Positions 1-8,803 are shown, counted from the first letter of the stretch. The stretch: DNA of 64,000 nt from Candidatus Hydrogenedens sp. (GCA_035378955.1 DAOSUS010000005.1:33557-97556); one strand, 5' to 3'. The notes: a model not told the origin generated them from the sequence alone. Made by a program: numbers and translations.

Positions 1-1
1 T

Positions 2-838
2 GGTGGTTTCCTTTTAGCGTCTATGGGATGGCGTTGGTCCTTTTTTGGAATGACCCTTTTGACTTTATTTGTTTGGGCTTTGATTTTAATATGGCAGAAA
101 GACCGCCCTGAAGATGTTGGTTTACCTCCTATTATAGATAAGGAGGAAGACTATGGACAGGCAATAAAAGCATCGCAGGAAGACCATATCTCCGTATCTG
201 AATATTTACGCGTAGCGTTTAATCCATTGATTTTTATTATGGGTATTGCCTATTTTTCTGTAAAATTTCTTCGGTATGCTCTGGACTCATGGCTTCCTTC
301 TTTTCTGAATATTCAAGGGCTACCTGTGGACCAGGCAAGCTATTATTCTATGATATTTGATATCACGGGTGTTGTTGGGACTATTGTCGCTGGTTATGTG
401 CTTGACCGATGGTTTCGTGGCAATTGGGCAGGTGTCTGCTTTGTTTGTAGTATAGGAACAATTTTAGGATATGTTGCGGTAATGTATGCAGGGGTAAATC
501 CTATTTTAATTGCTTTTTGCTTTGGAATTGTTGGTTTTATGCTATATGGACCGGATAGTTTGTTAACTGGAGCAGCGGCGGTGGCAGTAGCGGGTGAGGC
601 AAATGCAGTCGCTATTACAGGGGTTATTAATGGAATAGGAAGTATCGGACCCGTTGTTCAAGAGTTGGTTATAGGCAAGTTTATGAAAACGGAAAATTTG
701 CAAATAGGTATAGATAGGACGAATATGTTGGGGCTTATTATGAGCATTGCCCTTGCCATGTCTACGGCATTTTTAACCTGGTATTTATACCGTGTTCATG
801 GAAAAAATAATAAACCTGTGGATAAGGCAAATCCATAA
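2..838 (+). CDS. MFS transporter, C-terminal part (5' truncated by window edge)
   Basis: The reading frame is open to the left edge of the window, so this is the C-terminal portion of a larger gene; the ATG at 23 is internal. About 278 residues are visible. They include several long hydrophobic helices, a hydrophilic central loop (about residues 35-60 after that ATG) and a GWRWSFF segment followed by RPEDVGLPP. That pairing is typical of the loop after TM6 in organophosphate/sugar-phosphate (OPA) type members of the major facilitator superfamily (GlpT/UhpT relatives). The six C-terminal helices follow, including a glycine-rich GYVLDRWFRG loop. The role inferred is inner-membrane uptake or antiport of an organic anion such as a phosphorylated sugar. 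The substrate cannot be read from this half of the protein. waaF follows 47 bp downstream on the same strand. Confidence 0.85.
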   Translation, partial: GGFLLASMGWRWSFFGMTLLTLFVWALILIWQKDRPEDVGLPPIIDKEEDYGQAIKASQEDHISVSEYLRVAFNPLIFIMGIAYFSVKFLRYALDSWLPSFLNIQGLPVDQASYYSMIFDITGVVGTIVAGYVLDRWFRGNWAGVCFVCSIGTILGYVAVMYAGVNPILIAFCFGIVGFMLYGPDSLLTGAAAVAVAGEANAVAITGVINGIGSIGPVVQELVIGKFMKTENLQIGIDRTNMLGLIMSIALAMSTAFLTWYLYRVHGKNNKPVDKANP

Positions 839-885
839 AGATGAAATTTTAAAATATTTCAAGTCGGAATAAGAACATTTCAAAT

Positions 886-1908
886 ATGCTTTCATCTATT
901 CTAATTTTTGCCCCAAATTGGGTCGGTGATGCAGTTATGGCAACACCTTTATTTCGGATAATAAAAAAACAATATCCGCATATTTCCTTAAATGTGATAG
1001 CCAAAAAATCCATCTGCGAACTTCTTCATGGTTTGGATTATATTAATGAATTTATTCCTTTACCAGATAACTCGGTTCAACAAATTTTATGTGCCTTAAA
1101 ATTGAGAAATAGACACCATTCTGCTGTAATAATTTTACCGCATTCTTTCCGTTCTGCTTTTTTATCTTTTTTATCAGGAGCAAGACTTCGGATAGGTTAT
1201 GATTGCAATTCCCGTCGGTCCCTATTAACTCATCCTGTCCCCTTTCCGAAAGATGAAGCAGGAAACCGAAAAATTCAATATATGACTTATGAATATTTAA
1301 AGTTATGTGAAGAAATAGAAATTTTGCCGGATGGTCAGGGGCTGGAATTGGTTATTGCGGAGAAAGATGAAAATGACTGGAAGAGAGAATTGGGAGAACA
1401 GAAAATAAAGGGACCTATTGTCGGGATAGCCCCCGGTGCTTCATTTGGACCCAGCAAACGATGGGATGTAGAACGATTTGCTCAGGTTGCCCATAAATTA
1501 AGTGAAAAATATAAGGCTACAACAATTCTTATTACAGGTCCGAATGAACAGGATATTCGGGAACAATTTTTGGAATCTAATTCAGTAGAAGTTATAGACC
1601 CCTTTAAAAAATGTCATAGCCTTTCTCGACTGAAAGCAGTAATAAAAAATCTTGACCTTTTAGTATGCAATGATAGCGGACCGCGTCATATTGCTGTGGC
1701 ATTTGGAGTTCCTGTAATATGTATTATGGGACCAACAAAACCAGAATATACAAATAGTCCATGGGAACGAGGTTTTGTCATTCGGGTTCCTGTAGAGTGT
1801 GGTCCATGTCAATTACCCGAATGCCCTACAGACCATCGTTGTATGAAGTTAATTACAACTCAAATGGTATTAGAACATGTAGATAAAATTCTACAATCTC
1901 ATGTATAA
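886..1908 (+). CDS. waaF: Lipopolysaccharide heptosyltransferase II (glycosyltransferase family 9)
   Basis: The 340-residue product matches the length and layout of GT9 ADP-heptose:LPS heptosyltransferases. The N-terminus reads ILIFAPNWVGDAVMATPLF, the WaaF-type start in which the acceptor-side Rossmann fold carries the NWVGD motif. A second Rossmann domain follows, with GIAPGASFGPSKRW near residue 180. The donor-site block NDSGPRHIAVAFGVPVI lies near 265-281, followed by MGPTKPEYTNSPW and a Cys-rich end (CGPCQLPECPTDHRC) seen in many WaaF proteins. The enzyme adds the second heptose to the LPS inner core on the cytoplasmic face of the inner membrane, so the organism probably makes a heptose-containing LPS. 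No other LPS-core gene is adjacent. The start has no strong Shine-Dalgarno sequence, but the motif-bearing N-terminus fits the ATG used. Confidence 0.92.
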   Translation: MLSSILIFAPNWVGDAVMATPLFRIIKKQYPHISLNVIAKKSICELLHGLDYINEFIPLPDNSVQQILCALKLRNRHHSAVIILPHSFRSAFLSFLSGARLRIGYDCNSRRSLLTHPVPFPKDEAGNRKIQYMTYEYLKLCEEIEILPDGQGLELVIAEKDENDWKRELGEQKIKGPIVGIAPGASFGPSKRWDVERFAQVAHKLSEKYKATTILITGPNEQDIREQFLESNSVEVIDPFKKCHSLSRLKAVIKNLDLLVCNDSGPRHIAVAFGVPVICIMGPTKPEYTNSPWERGFVIRVPVECGPCQLPECPTDHRCMKLITTQMVLEHVDKILQSHV

Positions 1909-1964
1909 ACGAAGTTCGTTTGTGAACTTTCTCTATATTATTCAGGACAACAATAAATAAAAAC

Positions 1965-1993
1965 TTGCTCTTTTGTGTTTAATTTGGTAAATT
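1965..1993 (+). promoter_or_regulatory. Candidate sigma-70 type promoter upstream of the PilZ gene
   Basis: A TTGCTC hexamer at 1965-1970 is followed after exactly 17 bases by TAAATT at 1988-1993. A start site near 2000 would leave a short leader before the GTG at 2036. The match is imperfect and the region is AT-rich, so this is suggestive only. Confidence 0.3.
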
Positions 1994-2035
1994 AATCTAA
2001 TAAAAAGATAACATTTAACTTGTAGAGAGACGAAA

Positions 2036-2533
2036 GTGCAAGAACGAAGAAAATTTATACGAAGACAAGCGGACAGAGACCTGCTTCAACGCTATCAGGC
2101 TCTGTATGATAGAATACAACAATTAGAAACGATGGCAAATGCAGACGAAAGCCGTGAACTCCGACATAAACGGCGCAGAACAATACGACATTTATGCCAT
2201 GTGCGAATAGGTCTACCTATTGGTTTTCAATCCGGTAGAGATGATATATGGACGGTGGAACAGTTGCCAATTAAAGGTAGATTGCTCGACCTGAGTGCCG
2301 AAGGATGTGCTTTATTTACCCATCAGACCTTTGATATTGGACAAAGTGTTAATTTAAATATTGAAGTGAGTGGCGGAAGACATATTAAAGCAACAGGTAT
2401 AGTGCGATGGACAAAACAACTACCCGAAAAAGGAGGTTATGCCACAGGTGTTCAATTTAATAGAATGGGGGAAGATGACCAAAAAATTTTACATTATTTT
2501 TTAGATGAGTTAGATAGAACAATCGGTTTATAG
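2036..2533 (+). CDS. PilZ domain protein (putative c-di-GMP receptor)
   Basis: This 165-residue protein starts at GTG, with an AGAGA-type ribosome site just upstream. The first 40 residues form a charged, coiled-coil-like helix. The PilZ core follows: an Arg-rich RRTIR segment (R47 and R51 give the RxxxR pattern), then DLSAEG at 85-90, the D/NxSxxG motif, and a beta-barrel up to about residue 145. Both halves of the cyclic-di-GMP binding signature are therefore present. In this family, binding of the dinucleotide changes the activity of a partner involved in motility, secretion or polysaccharide export. No partner is fused here. A small orphan gene follows after 11 bp and is probably cotranscribed. 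No GGDEF or EAL protein is present in the window, so the signal source lies elsewhere. Confidence 0.85.
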   Translation: MQERRKFIRRQADRDLLQRYQALYDRIQQLETMANADESRELRHKRRRTIRHLCHVRIGLPIGFQSGRDDIWTVEQLPIKGRLLDLSAEGCALFTHQTFDIGQSVNLNIEVSGGRHIKATGIVRWTKQLPEKGGYATGVQFNRMGEDDQKILHYFLDELDRTIGL

Positions 2534-2544
2534 GGATTATTATT

Positions 2545-2820
2545 ATGAGAACAGTGTATGTTGTTACAATGTGGTCCGGTGGTAGACCTGCTAAGAAATG
2601 GAAATCTTTTGAATATCCCAATTTATTACCCCAAGGAACGGGAGTTGAATTTGTTTGTTGTGAAACAAAACTTAAAGTTCAGGTAATCGGTAGTGTTTCG
2701 GTAGAAGAATATGAATCGGGTAAAGAAGACCTAGAAATGGGTCTATATCGTGAACTGAACAATGAAAAACCCAATAGTAAAGATACCAATTCCCCTAACA
2801 ATATCGAACGCATTTTTTAA
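2545..2820 (+). CDS. Small conserved-looking hypothetical protein downstream of PilZ
   Basis: I do not recognise this 91-residue protein. It starts 11 bp after the PilZ gene, so the two are probably one operon. It is hydrophilic, with no signal peptide or membrane segment. The first half looks folded (beta-rich, with a VVTMWSGGRPAKKW start and a VCCETKLKVQVIG strand pair), and the second half is an acidic, Asn-rich tail likely to be disordered. The linkage suggests it works with the PilZ protein, but nothing in the sequence shows how. Confidence 0.6.
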   Translation: MRTVYVVTMWSGGRPAKKWKSFEYPNLLPQGTGVEFVCCETKLKVQVIGSVSVEEYESGKEDLEMGLYRELNNEKPNSKDTNSPNNIERIF

Positions 2821-2874
2821 TCAATTTCCGAAAATAATATACAACTTGTCAATAAACAGAAGGAGTATGGCTCT

Positions 2875-4890
2875 ATGCGGTATCCTCTTTTTTTCTTATC
2901 TGTTTTTCTAACTTATTGTGTCTTTGCACAAACGCCAAACTGGCACGAAGATAGTTTCTTGGGTATCCATTTTGACCTGCATCCTAACGCTCATGATACA
3001 GAATTAGGCAAGGAGGTCGATGCAGGACAGATACGCCAATTTTTAGTGAAAGTGAAGCCTGATTTTGTGCAGTATGACTGTAAAGGACATCCAGGTTATA
3101 CAGGGTATCCGACAAAAATCGGTTTGCCTTCACCGGGTATTGTAAACGACGCACTTCGGGTTTGGAGAGATGTAACCAAAGAGTTAAACATTCCCCTTTC
3201 TATTCACTATTCAGGTGTATGGGATACACGAGCCATTGAACTAAACCCCGATTGGGGGAGAAAAAAAGCAGATGGGACATTGGACACCAATAATACCTGT
3301 AGGACAAGCGATTATGACACAAAATTAATGATACCGCAACTTCTGGAAGTGGTTCAGGAATATGATATTGATGGTATGTGGATTGATGGGGAAAATTGGG
3401 CAAGTTATCCTTGTTGGTGTGACCGCTGTAAACAAAAATTTACAGAGACGACAGGAATAAAAGAGATACCAGTTAAAAAAGATGACCCCCACTGGGAAGA
3501 ATGGACAGCATTTCACAGAAGTTTATTTGATAAGCATGTCCAGCAGGTAGTGGATGCTGTTCACAAAGTAAAACCCTCCTGTATGGTGTGTAGTAACTGG
3601 CTTTATACGATGCGTCAACCCGAGGCGATTACGGTAAGTGTGGACTATCTTAGTGGTGATTTTACACCTTCCTTTGGCGTTCAGGAAGCATGTTATGAAG
3701 CCCGTTTCCTTGCTTCGCGTGGCAAACCATGGGACTTAATGGCATGGAGTTTTATCCATTCATCCAGTATCGGGAAAGTAATGAAAACAGTTCCTCATCT
3801 ATGTCAGGAACTTTCGGAGGTTTTGGCACAGGGTGGGTCTGTTTTTATTTATGATAATCCGAAACGCTCCGGCCGACTTGTAGATTGGCATACAGACCTA
3901 TTAGCAAAGACAGGAGAATTCTGTCGAGAACGAAAAGAATGGTGTTTTAAGACAAAAACACTTCCCCAAATAGCCGTTGTTCATAGTGAAACAACATTCT
4001 ATAAAGAGAATGAACCGTTATACCAAAAATATGGAGCCGTCCTTCAGCCGATAGAAGGAGCAACAACAATATTACTGGAAGCAGGATACTCTGTAGATAT
4101 ATTGAATGAAGATACATTAACAAAAGTTATCTCTCAATATCCCATAGTTATTGTGCCAGAGCGTTCTGCAATTCCAGACTCAGTAATATCCGTTATAAAA
4201 GAATATGTCCAGAAAGGAGGAAAACTAATCCTTTCGGGTTCCTTCCTTGCAGAAAAATATGGAGAATGGTTAGGTGTTGAACCTGTAGAAGGAAAAATAA
4301 AAGGTTGGTTACCTGTTCCCGGCGGGAGCGCTGTCCCTACCGCAGGCGAATATCAAAAAGTCCGCCCTACTACGGCAAGAGGGATTTTTACTATCATGAA
4401 TAATCAAGAGCAAGGAAGAGATGAAACGGAATTTCCTCCTGCAACATTAACAAAACTGGGAGAAGGAATGGTTCTTGCTATCCATGGTCCTTTCTTTAAA
4501 TACTACAATTCCCATCCTGTCCCTGCTTATCGTCAAATATTAGCATTCTGGATGAATGAATTGGGCACAGAAAAATTAATCCGCCATGAAGGTCCATGGT
4601 ATATAGAATTATCTGCTCGACAACGAGAAAATCAAATACTGCTGAATTTAGTTAATCGTGCTGTAGAAGGATATTTGAGTTCCGAACGACACATGGTAGA
4701 AGGGGTTCCAATTGTTCAGGGTATTATGATTACTATCCCTAAAGCATGTATTCCTTCAGATAAAAAACCTATAAGGGCTTATATAGCACCTGCTCAAATT
4801 CCTGTTAATATTGTAGAGGAGAAAAATCAATACAAGATAGTTGTGCCTCAAGTTCATATTTATGATATAGGAGTGATTGAGTTACAATAA
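2875..4890 (+). CDS. Secreted glycoside hydrolase-like protein (GHL6 / alpha-L-fucosidase-like)
   Basis: The product has 671 residues, with a signal peptide (about residues 1-18, ending VFAQT) after a good AAGGAG ribosome site. The N-terminal (beta/alpha)8 barrel resembles the GHL6/GH29-like group: LGIHFDLHPNAHDTELG, then VQYDCKGHPGY, SIHYSGVWD and YDIDGMWIDGENW. D171 in that last segment sits where GH29 enzymes carry the nucleophile. C180, C182 and C185 form a CWCDRC cluster just after it, seen in several such hydrolases and possibly metal-binding. Residues about 360-520 look like the amidotransferase-fold 'beta-galactosidase trimerisation' domain (DILNEDTLTKVISQYPIVIV), and a beta-sandwich tail follows. 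The likely role is release of a terminal sugar, possibly fucose, from polysaccharide or glycoprotein in the periplasm or outside. Substrate is unproven. Confidence 0.75.
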   Translation: MRYPLFFLSVFLTYCVFAQTPNWHEDSFLGIHFDLHPNAHDTELGKEVDAGQIRQFLVKVKPDFVQYDCKGHPGYTGYPTKIGLPSPGIVNDALRVWRDVTKELNIPLSIHYSGVWDTRAIELNPDWGRKKADGTLDTNNTCRTSDYDTKLMIPQLLEVVQEYDIDGMWIDGENWASYPCWCDRCKQKFTETTGIKEIPVKKDDPHWEEWTAFHRSLFDKHVQQVVDAVHKVKPSCMVCSNWLYTMRQPEAITVSVDYLSGDFTPSFGVQEACYEARFLASRGKPWDLMAWSFIHSSSIGKVMKTVPHLCQELSEVLAQGGSVFIYDNPKRSGRLVDWHTDLLAKTGEFCRERKEWCFKTKTLPQIAVVHSETTFYKENEPLYQKYGAVLQPIEGATTILLEAGYSVDILNEDTLTKVISQYPIVIVPERSAIPDSVISVIKEYVQKGGKLILSGSFLAEKYGEWLGVEPVEGKIKGWLPVPGGSAVPTAGEYQKVRPTTARGIFTIMNNQEQGRDETEFPPATLTKLGEGMVLAIHGPFFKYYNSHPVPAYRQILAFWMNELGTEKLIRHEGPWYIELSARQRENQILLNLVNRAVEGYLSSERHMVEGVPIVQGIMITIPKACIPSDKKPIRAYIAPAQIPVNIVEEKNQYKIVVPQVHIYDIGVIELQ

Positions 4891-4930
4891 TATTGTAAGT
4901 TCCTTCATATAAATTGAAAGGAGATGTTCT

Positions 4931-5476
4931 ATGGCTGAACTCAAAGTTGGAAATAGCGTAATCCAGGTTATTCAAGGCGATATAACAAAAGAAACAACAG
5001 ACGCAATTGTCAACGCAGCGAATAAATCACTATTAGGTGGAGGTGGAGTAGATGGAGCCATTCATCGAGCAGGGGGTCCAGCAATTTTAGAAGAATGTAA
5101 AAAATTAGGTGGTTGTGAAACAGGCGATGCAAAAATAACTACAGGAGGAAGATTACCTGCGAAATATGTAATTCATACGGTAGGTCCTGTATATCGTGAT
5201 GGAAAACATGGCGAGCCAGAACTATTAAAAAATTGCCATATCCGTTCACTGGAGGTAGCAATTGAAAATAATGTGAAAACAATTGCTTTTCCTGCAATTA
5301 GTTGTGGCGTTTATGGGTATCCCATAGAAGAAGCCAGCAAAATTGCTATTGGAACGGTAAAAGAATTTTTAGAAAAACATCCTGATTGCGGCATTACCCT
5401 GGTCCGTTTTGTAATGTTCGGTAATGATACCTATTTCCCTTTCAACTCTACCCTTTGTGATTTAGGCGGAATGTAA
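4931..5476 (+). CDS. Macrodomain protein, O-acetyl-ADP-ribose deacetylase type
   Basis: The protein has 181 residues and a strong AAAGGAG ribosome site. It is a single macrodomain: VIQGDITKETTDAIVNAAN, then the glycine loop LLGGGGVDGAIHRAGG, GDAKITTGGRLPAKYVIHTVGP and the phosphate loop AFPAISCGVYGYP. The catalytic-type Asn of NAAN and the Asp of GVDGAIH, used by YmdB/MacroD enzymes to hydrolyse O-acetyl-ADP-ribose and mono-ADP-ribosyl esters, are both present. It is expected to be cytosolic and to remove ADP-ribose from proteins, nucleic acids or metabolites. The neighbours (a secreted hydrolase and a convergent DAHP synthase) say nothing about its target, and no ADP-ribosyltransferase toxin is visible nearby. 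Confidence 0.9.
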   Translation: MAELKVGNSVIQVIQGDITKETTDAIVNAANKSLLGGGGVDGAIHRAGGPAILEECKKLGGCETGDAKITTGGRLPAKYVIHTVGPVYRDGKHGEPELLKNCHIRSLEVAIENNVKTIAFPAISCGVYGYPIEEASKIAIGTVKEFLEKHPDCGITLVRFVMFGNDTYFPFNSTLCDLGGM

Positions 5477-5494
5477 AAAGAAAAAATACAGAAT

Positions 5495-6565
5495 TTACTT
5501 TTTCTGTTTTCGTAATTTTTCAGCAGATTCAAGGATAAGTGTTTCCGTTTCTTCCCAACCGAGACAGGGGTCTGTTATACTTACACCATATTCTGGCTCT
5601 TTCCCCGGCGGAGGGAAAGGCTGATTTCCCGCTTTAATATTACTTTCCAGCATTGCCCCTAAAAGAAAGGGATTTCCCTCTATTCGTTGTTGTACTACAT
5701 CACGCAAAACATGAGCCTGCAACGGATATCTCTTACCACAATTCGCATGACTACAATCTACAACAATCCGCGGCGGTAAACCTGCCTTTTGCATTTGTTC
5801 CGTAGCCTCGATGACGCTTACAGGGTCATAGTTCGGTCTGCCTCTGCCTCCACGGAGAATAATGTGGGACATCGAATTCCCGGCAGTTTCAATTACACAA
5901 GAAATGCCATCTTCATCAATTCCTAAAAAATGATGACTTCCACGGGCTGAAACCATAGCATCAATAGCAACCTGTAAATTTCCATCGGTGCTATTTTTAA
6001 ATCCAATGGGCATTGAAAAACCGCTTGCCATTTCACGATGCGTTTGAGATTCTGTAGTTCTTGCTCCAATAGATGCCCAGCAGACCAAATCCGAAATATA
6101 TTGAGGCACAATCGGGTCCAATAATTCTGTCCCTGTTGGAAGTCCCATTTCTGCGATACGAGTTAATATCTCACGGGCAAGCTTAAGCCCTTTTATAATA
6201 TTATGAGTATTATCCAAGTCAGGGTCGTAAATCAGTCCTTTCCATCCTAAGGTAGTACGAGGTTTCTCGAAATAGGTTCGCATAATGATGAAACAAACAT
6301 CCGAAACCTGTTGCTGCACCTCTAATAATCGCCTTGCGTAGTCCAGGGCTATCTCTTTACTGTGAATGGAACATGGACCTACAATCAACATGAACCGAGA
6401 ATCATTCCCGTTTAATATATTCCTAACGGTTTCTCGGGATTGAGCTATATGCTCTTTTATATTTTCTGATAAAGGATATAACTGTTTTATTTCCCTTGGA
6501 GAAATCAACGGTGTAAACGATAAAACATTGATATTTTCTATTGCTCGGGGTATTTGCTTATCCAT
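5495..6565 (-). CDS. 3-deoxy-7-phosphoheptulonate (DAHP) synthase, class I AroG/AroF type
   Basis: This enzyme joins phosphoenolpyruvate and erythrose 4-phosphate in the first step of the shikimate pathway. The family marker GPCSIH lies at residues 63-68. MRTYFEKPRTTLGWKGL follows, then the GARTTESQTHREMASG and GRGRPNYD stretches and VDCSHANCGK. Together these span the full ~350-residue class I alpha barrel of the AroFGH group. An upstream in-frame GTG at 6574 exists, but a GGAG ribosome site lies 8 nt before the ATG at 6565 and overlaps the GTG, so the ATG is the better start (356 residues). Residue-level feedback specificity (Phe, Tyr or Trp) cannot be read with confidence. The gene is alone, convergent with the macrodomain gene. 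Confidence 0.93.
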   Translation of the reverse strand: MDKQIPRAIENINVLSFTPLISPREIKQLYPLSENIKEHIAQSRETVRNILNGNDSRFMLIVGPCSIHSKEIALDYARRLLEVQQQVSDVCFIIMRTYFEKPRTTLGWKGLIYDPDLDNTHNIIKGLKLAREILTRIAEMGLPTGTELLDPIVPQYISDLVCWASIGARTTESQTHREMASGFSMPIGFKNSTDGNLQVAIDAMVSARGSHHFLGIDEDGISCVIETAGNSMSHIILRGGRGRPNYDPVSVIEATEQMQKAGLPPRIVVDCSHANCGKRYPLQAHVLRDVVQQRIEGNPFLLGAMLESNIKAGNQPFPPPGKEPEYGVSITDPCLGWEETETLILESAEKLRKQKK

Positions 6566-6716
6566 GAAATACACTCCACTTGTGTTTCACAAAGAATTTA
6601 TATATATTCTAACAAATTTACTGCTAATTGCTTATAATTGAATATGAAACAAAAACGATATATGGGATTTTTTAACTCCAAAAAAGTAATATAATATAAA
6701 AGAGGAGAAAAAAAGA

Positions 6717-6779
6717 ATGTGTGTTCACTTCAAATTTTGGTGTAGTAGAATAAATTCATTAAAACAGTTTTCAAATTGA
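6717..6779 (+). CDS. Possible 20-codon leader ORF coupled to the following gene
   Basis: An ATG at 6717 follows a perfect AGAGGAG ribosome site (6701-6707) and opens a 20-codon frame with two Cys, one Trp and two Lys, ending in TGA at 6777-6779. That stop overlaps a TTG codon (6776) in the frame of the next large gene, whose first ATG is at 6788. A TATAAT box at 6690-6695 lies just upstream. The arrangement would allow a translated leader peptide with reinitiation on the downstream gene. It could also be chance in AT-rich sequence; there is no codon-level evidence of selection. Confidence 0.3.
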   Translation: MCVHFKFWCSRINSLKQFSN

Positions 6780-6787
6780 AAGTAACG

Positions 6788-8335
6788 ATGATTCGTATAA
6801 GAAAAACAGGATTAAGGTCTTTACGGACAAGTGTGATTTTTTTGATAGCGATTGTTATAACCCCTATTGCGTCGCTATTTTTACTCCGTTTATTTGTTGT
6901 GACTGATGTTATTTGTTCGGAATATAATGATGTAATCAAAAAAATAAAATCGGGCAAATATGAGAATATTCCTCATTTAGCAAACATAAAAGAAGGGATT
7001 AAATTGGTAAGAGATATATTCTGTAGTTTCTTCAAGCCTATGGAATGGAAAACTTATGTTCTGAATAAAAAGACAGGAGACTTAATTGAAGATGGATATA
7101 GTAAGACATGGAACAGAGAAAATTCCCCTTCCGAATACTCTTTAAAGACATGTTATTATTTTTTAACAAATAATAAGATGATAGGCAAAGAATTGGATGA
7201 TTATAGTAAGAACGAGGATTTGTTTTTGCCTAATAAGGACAGGGTTCCAGCGGATTGTGTAAAACGGGAGAAGGACTGGAAAACGGATTTTAAGTATTAT
7301 TCGGGAAAACTTTTGGATAAGATTCAACAGATTGTAAAAGAACAGGGAGAGCAACCCATTATATACTTTCCCTATAATTCTAAAGGAGAGCTATTAGATA
7401 TTCTTCAAAATAGATCACAATGGGAGTTAATTGCATATTTAAACACTATTATAAGTTTAGAAGAAGGAGATTATGCTCTGGCATTAGAATGGATAAAAGA
7501 ATATGTACAGTTTTTAATACTCCTTGATGAAGGTTCTTCGTATATTTTCTTTTACAGCAAATATATATTAGAACTAATCAATTGTTTACCTTTTTATTAT
7601 CCATTTCCGGAGTATTTCTACGAAGAACTTATAGATTTTATAATAAGATTAAAAAATAAATATGAAACAAGAAACTTCTGGAGAACGATTTGGTTTGAAT
7701 TATTTGAGGTAGAAAATAGGTATACGGATTTAGATATGAATACAGTCAGTTTAATAAAAAACTGGTATAAGTCAGGGGAGAAGTTTGGAACATTGTTAAG
7801 TAGAAGAAAAGCATATAAAGGTTTGTCACGGATTGTGGCAAAATATCGTCCTATTTTAGAGTCCGCAACATGGGAAGACGCGGAAGAGGCTGTTTTTTAT
7901 AAACGAGGCAAATTAGTTTCCTTTTTCGATAGTGTAGAACAGCATGCAAACCAATATAAATTTACTCCGACAATCTATTATGATCAAAGAATTGGTATCC
8001 CTGTTCAATATACAATCCCTACACTGGAACATACGAAAAATATTATTTATTATCGTCATTTGCAGTTATCTTATTTTTATGCCACTATTACACGAGTAGC
8101 GTTGGAATATTATCATTCATGCTATGGCGTCTATCCGGAGTCATTGGAAAACTGTTTGAGGGATTACCTTAAAGAGGAAGAAATCACATGGATCAATGAT
8201 TCTCTGGATATATTCTTTTATGAAGATAAATATATTATTTTCTGTTATCCGATGCCTAAACATGTGAAAGCAACGCTACCTAAAAAACATCGTTTCTATA
8301 ATGTAAATATTGTGTTGCCTTTTCATCTATATTGA
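6788..8335 (+). CDS. Hypothetical membrane-anchored protein
   Basis: I do not recognise this 515-residue protein. It has one hydrophobic helix near the N-terminus (about residues 14-37, SVIFLIAIVITPIASLFLL) after a basic stretch, so it is most likely anchored in the inner membrane with a large helical domain outside. The C-terminal quarter contains YYHSCYGVYPESLENCLRDYL, a pattern like the 'ALxxYxxxxGxYPxSLexLxxxYL' tail of pseudopilins and of many large planctomycete orphan proteins. In pseudopilins this tail sits outside the membrane. The ATG was preferred over an upstream TTG at 6776, but the TTG overlaps the stop of a short leader ORF and could be used by coupling. Codon usage resembles the neighbours. 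A DUF3800 remnant follows directly. Confidence 0.6.
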   Translation: MIRIRKTGLRSLRTSVIFLIAIVITPIASLFLLRLFVVTDVICSEYNDVIKKIKSGKYENIPHLANIKEGIKLVRDIFCSFFKPMEWKTYVLNKKTGDLIEDGYSKTWNRENSPSEYSLKTCYYFLTNNKMIGKELDDYSKNEDLFLPNKDRVPADCVKREKDWKTDFKYYSGKLLDKIQQIVKEQGEQPIIYFPYNSKGELLDILQNRSQWELIAYLNTIISLEEGDYALALEWIKEYVQFLILLDEGSSYIFFYSKYILELINCLPFYYPFPEYFYEELIDFIIRLKNKYETRNFWRTIWFELFEVENRYTDLDMNTVSLIKNWYKSGEKFGTLLSRRKAYKGLSRIVAKYRPILESATWEDAEEAVFYKRGKLVSFFDSVEQHANQYKFTPTIYYDQRIGIPVQYTIPTLEHTKNIIYYRHLQLSYFYATITRVALEYYHSCYGVYPESLENCLRDYLKEEEITWINDSLDIFFYEDKYIIFCYPMPKHVKATLPKKHRFYNVNIVLPFHLY

Positions 8336-8611
8336 AATTATTTTCCTGAGGTTTGTTTCCTACTATTGATTTCTATAAAAGAGATTGATTACAAGTTAAA
8401 AACTTCTGCAAAAAATCAAGCATATATATCTGGGTTACAGTTGGTAGATCTTATTGCGTATCCATCGTATAGATATATTGTGGAACATTATAAATTATAT
8501 GAGATTAAACAATATACTTTTGGGGATAGAATAATAGATATAGTTAAAAAAAGGTATTATAAAAGTAGAAATGGGATAATCGATGGCTATGGGATAAAAA
8601 AGTTGCCATAA
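8336..8611 (+). pseudogene. Remnant of a DUF3800 gene (C-terminal third only)
   Basis: The frame is open from just after the stop of the previous gene but has no ATG, only a TTG at 8366. The translated 81 residues match the C-terminal end of DUF3800 proteins: a YISGLQLVDLIAYP segment, in which the Asp is a conserved acidic residue of this RNase H-like family, and a terminal GYGIKKLP. Full DUF3800 proteins run to about 220-260 residues, so the N-terminal two thirds with the first catalytic Asp (the DESG motif) are missing. DUF3800 genes are often mobile or defence-associated. This is probably debris of a horizontally acquired gene, truncated where it meets the hypothetical gene. Confidence 0.6.
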
Positions 8612-8632
8612 AAAAACCCCGATTGCTCGGGG
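8610..8632 (-). terminator. Rho-independent terminator for minus-strand transcripts
   Basis: CCCCGA (8617-8622) pairs with TCGGGG (8627-8632) around a TTGC loop. On the minus strand this hairpin is followed by a run of seven T (A at 8610-8616 on the given strand). It would stop transcription coming from the ogt gene. Confidence 0.65.
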
Positions 8633-8803
8633 CAAAGGCTTTTATATCCTTCCACCTCCATAATTATGGATTGATTACATATTACCATAAAATTTTTGAA
8701 AATGCAAACTTTTTTAACACTAAATTAAGAGCAAATCGAGACATTTCAGAAAAAAATAGAATTAATATAATTAAATCTATTAGTTAGTATTGATTTTTAG
8801 TTG

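Noticed and set aside
1912..1929. AAGTTC/GAACTT inverted repeat after waaF
   Set aside because: Only 6 bp and no T-run directly after it; not enough to call a terminator.
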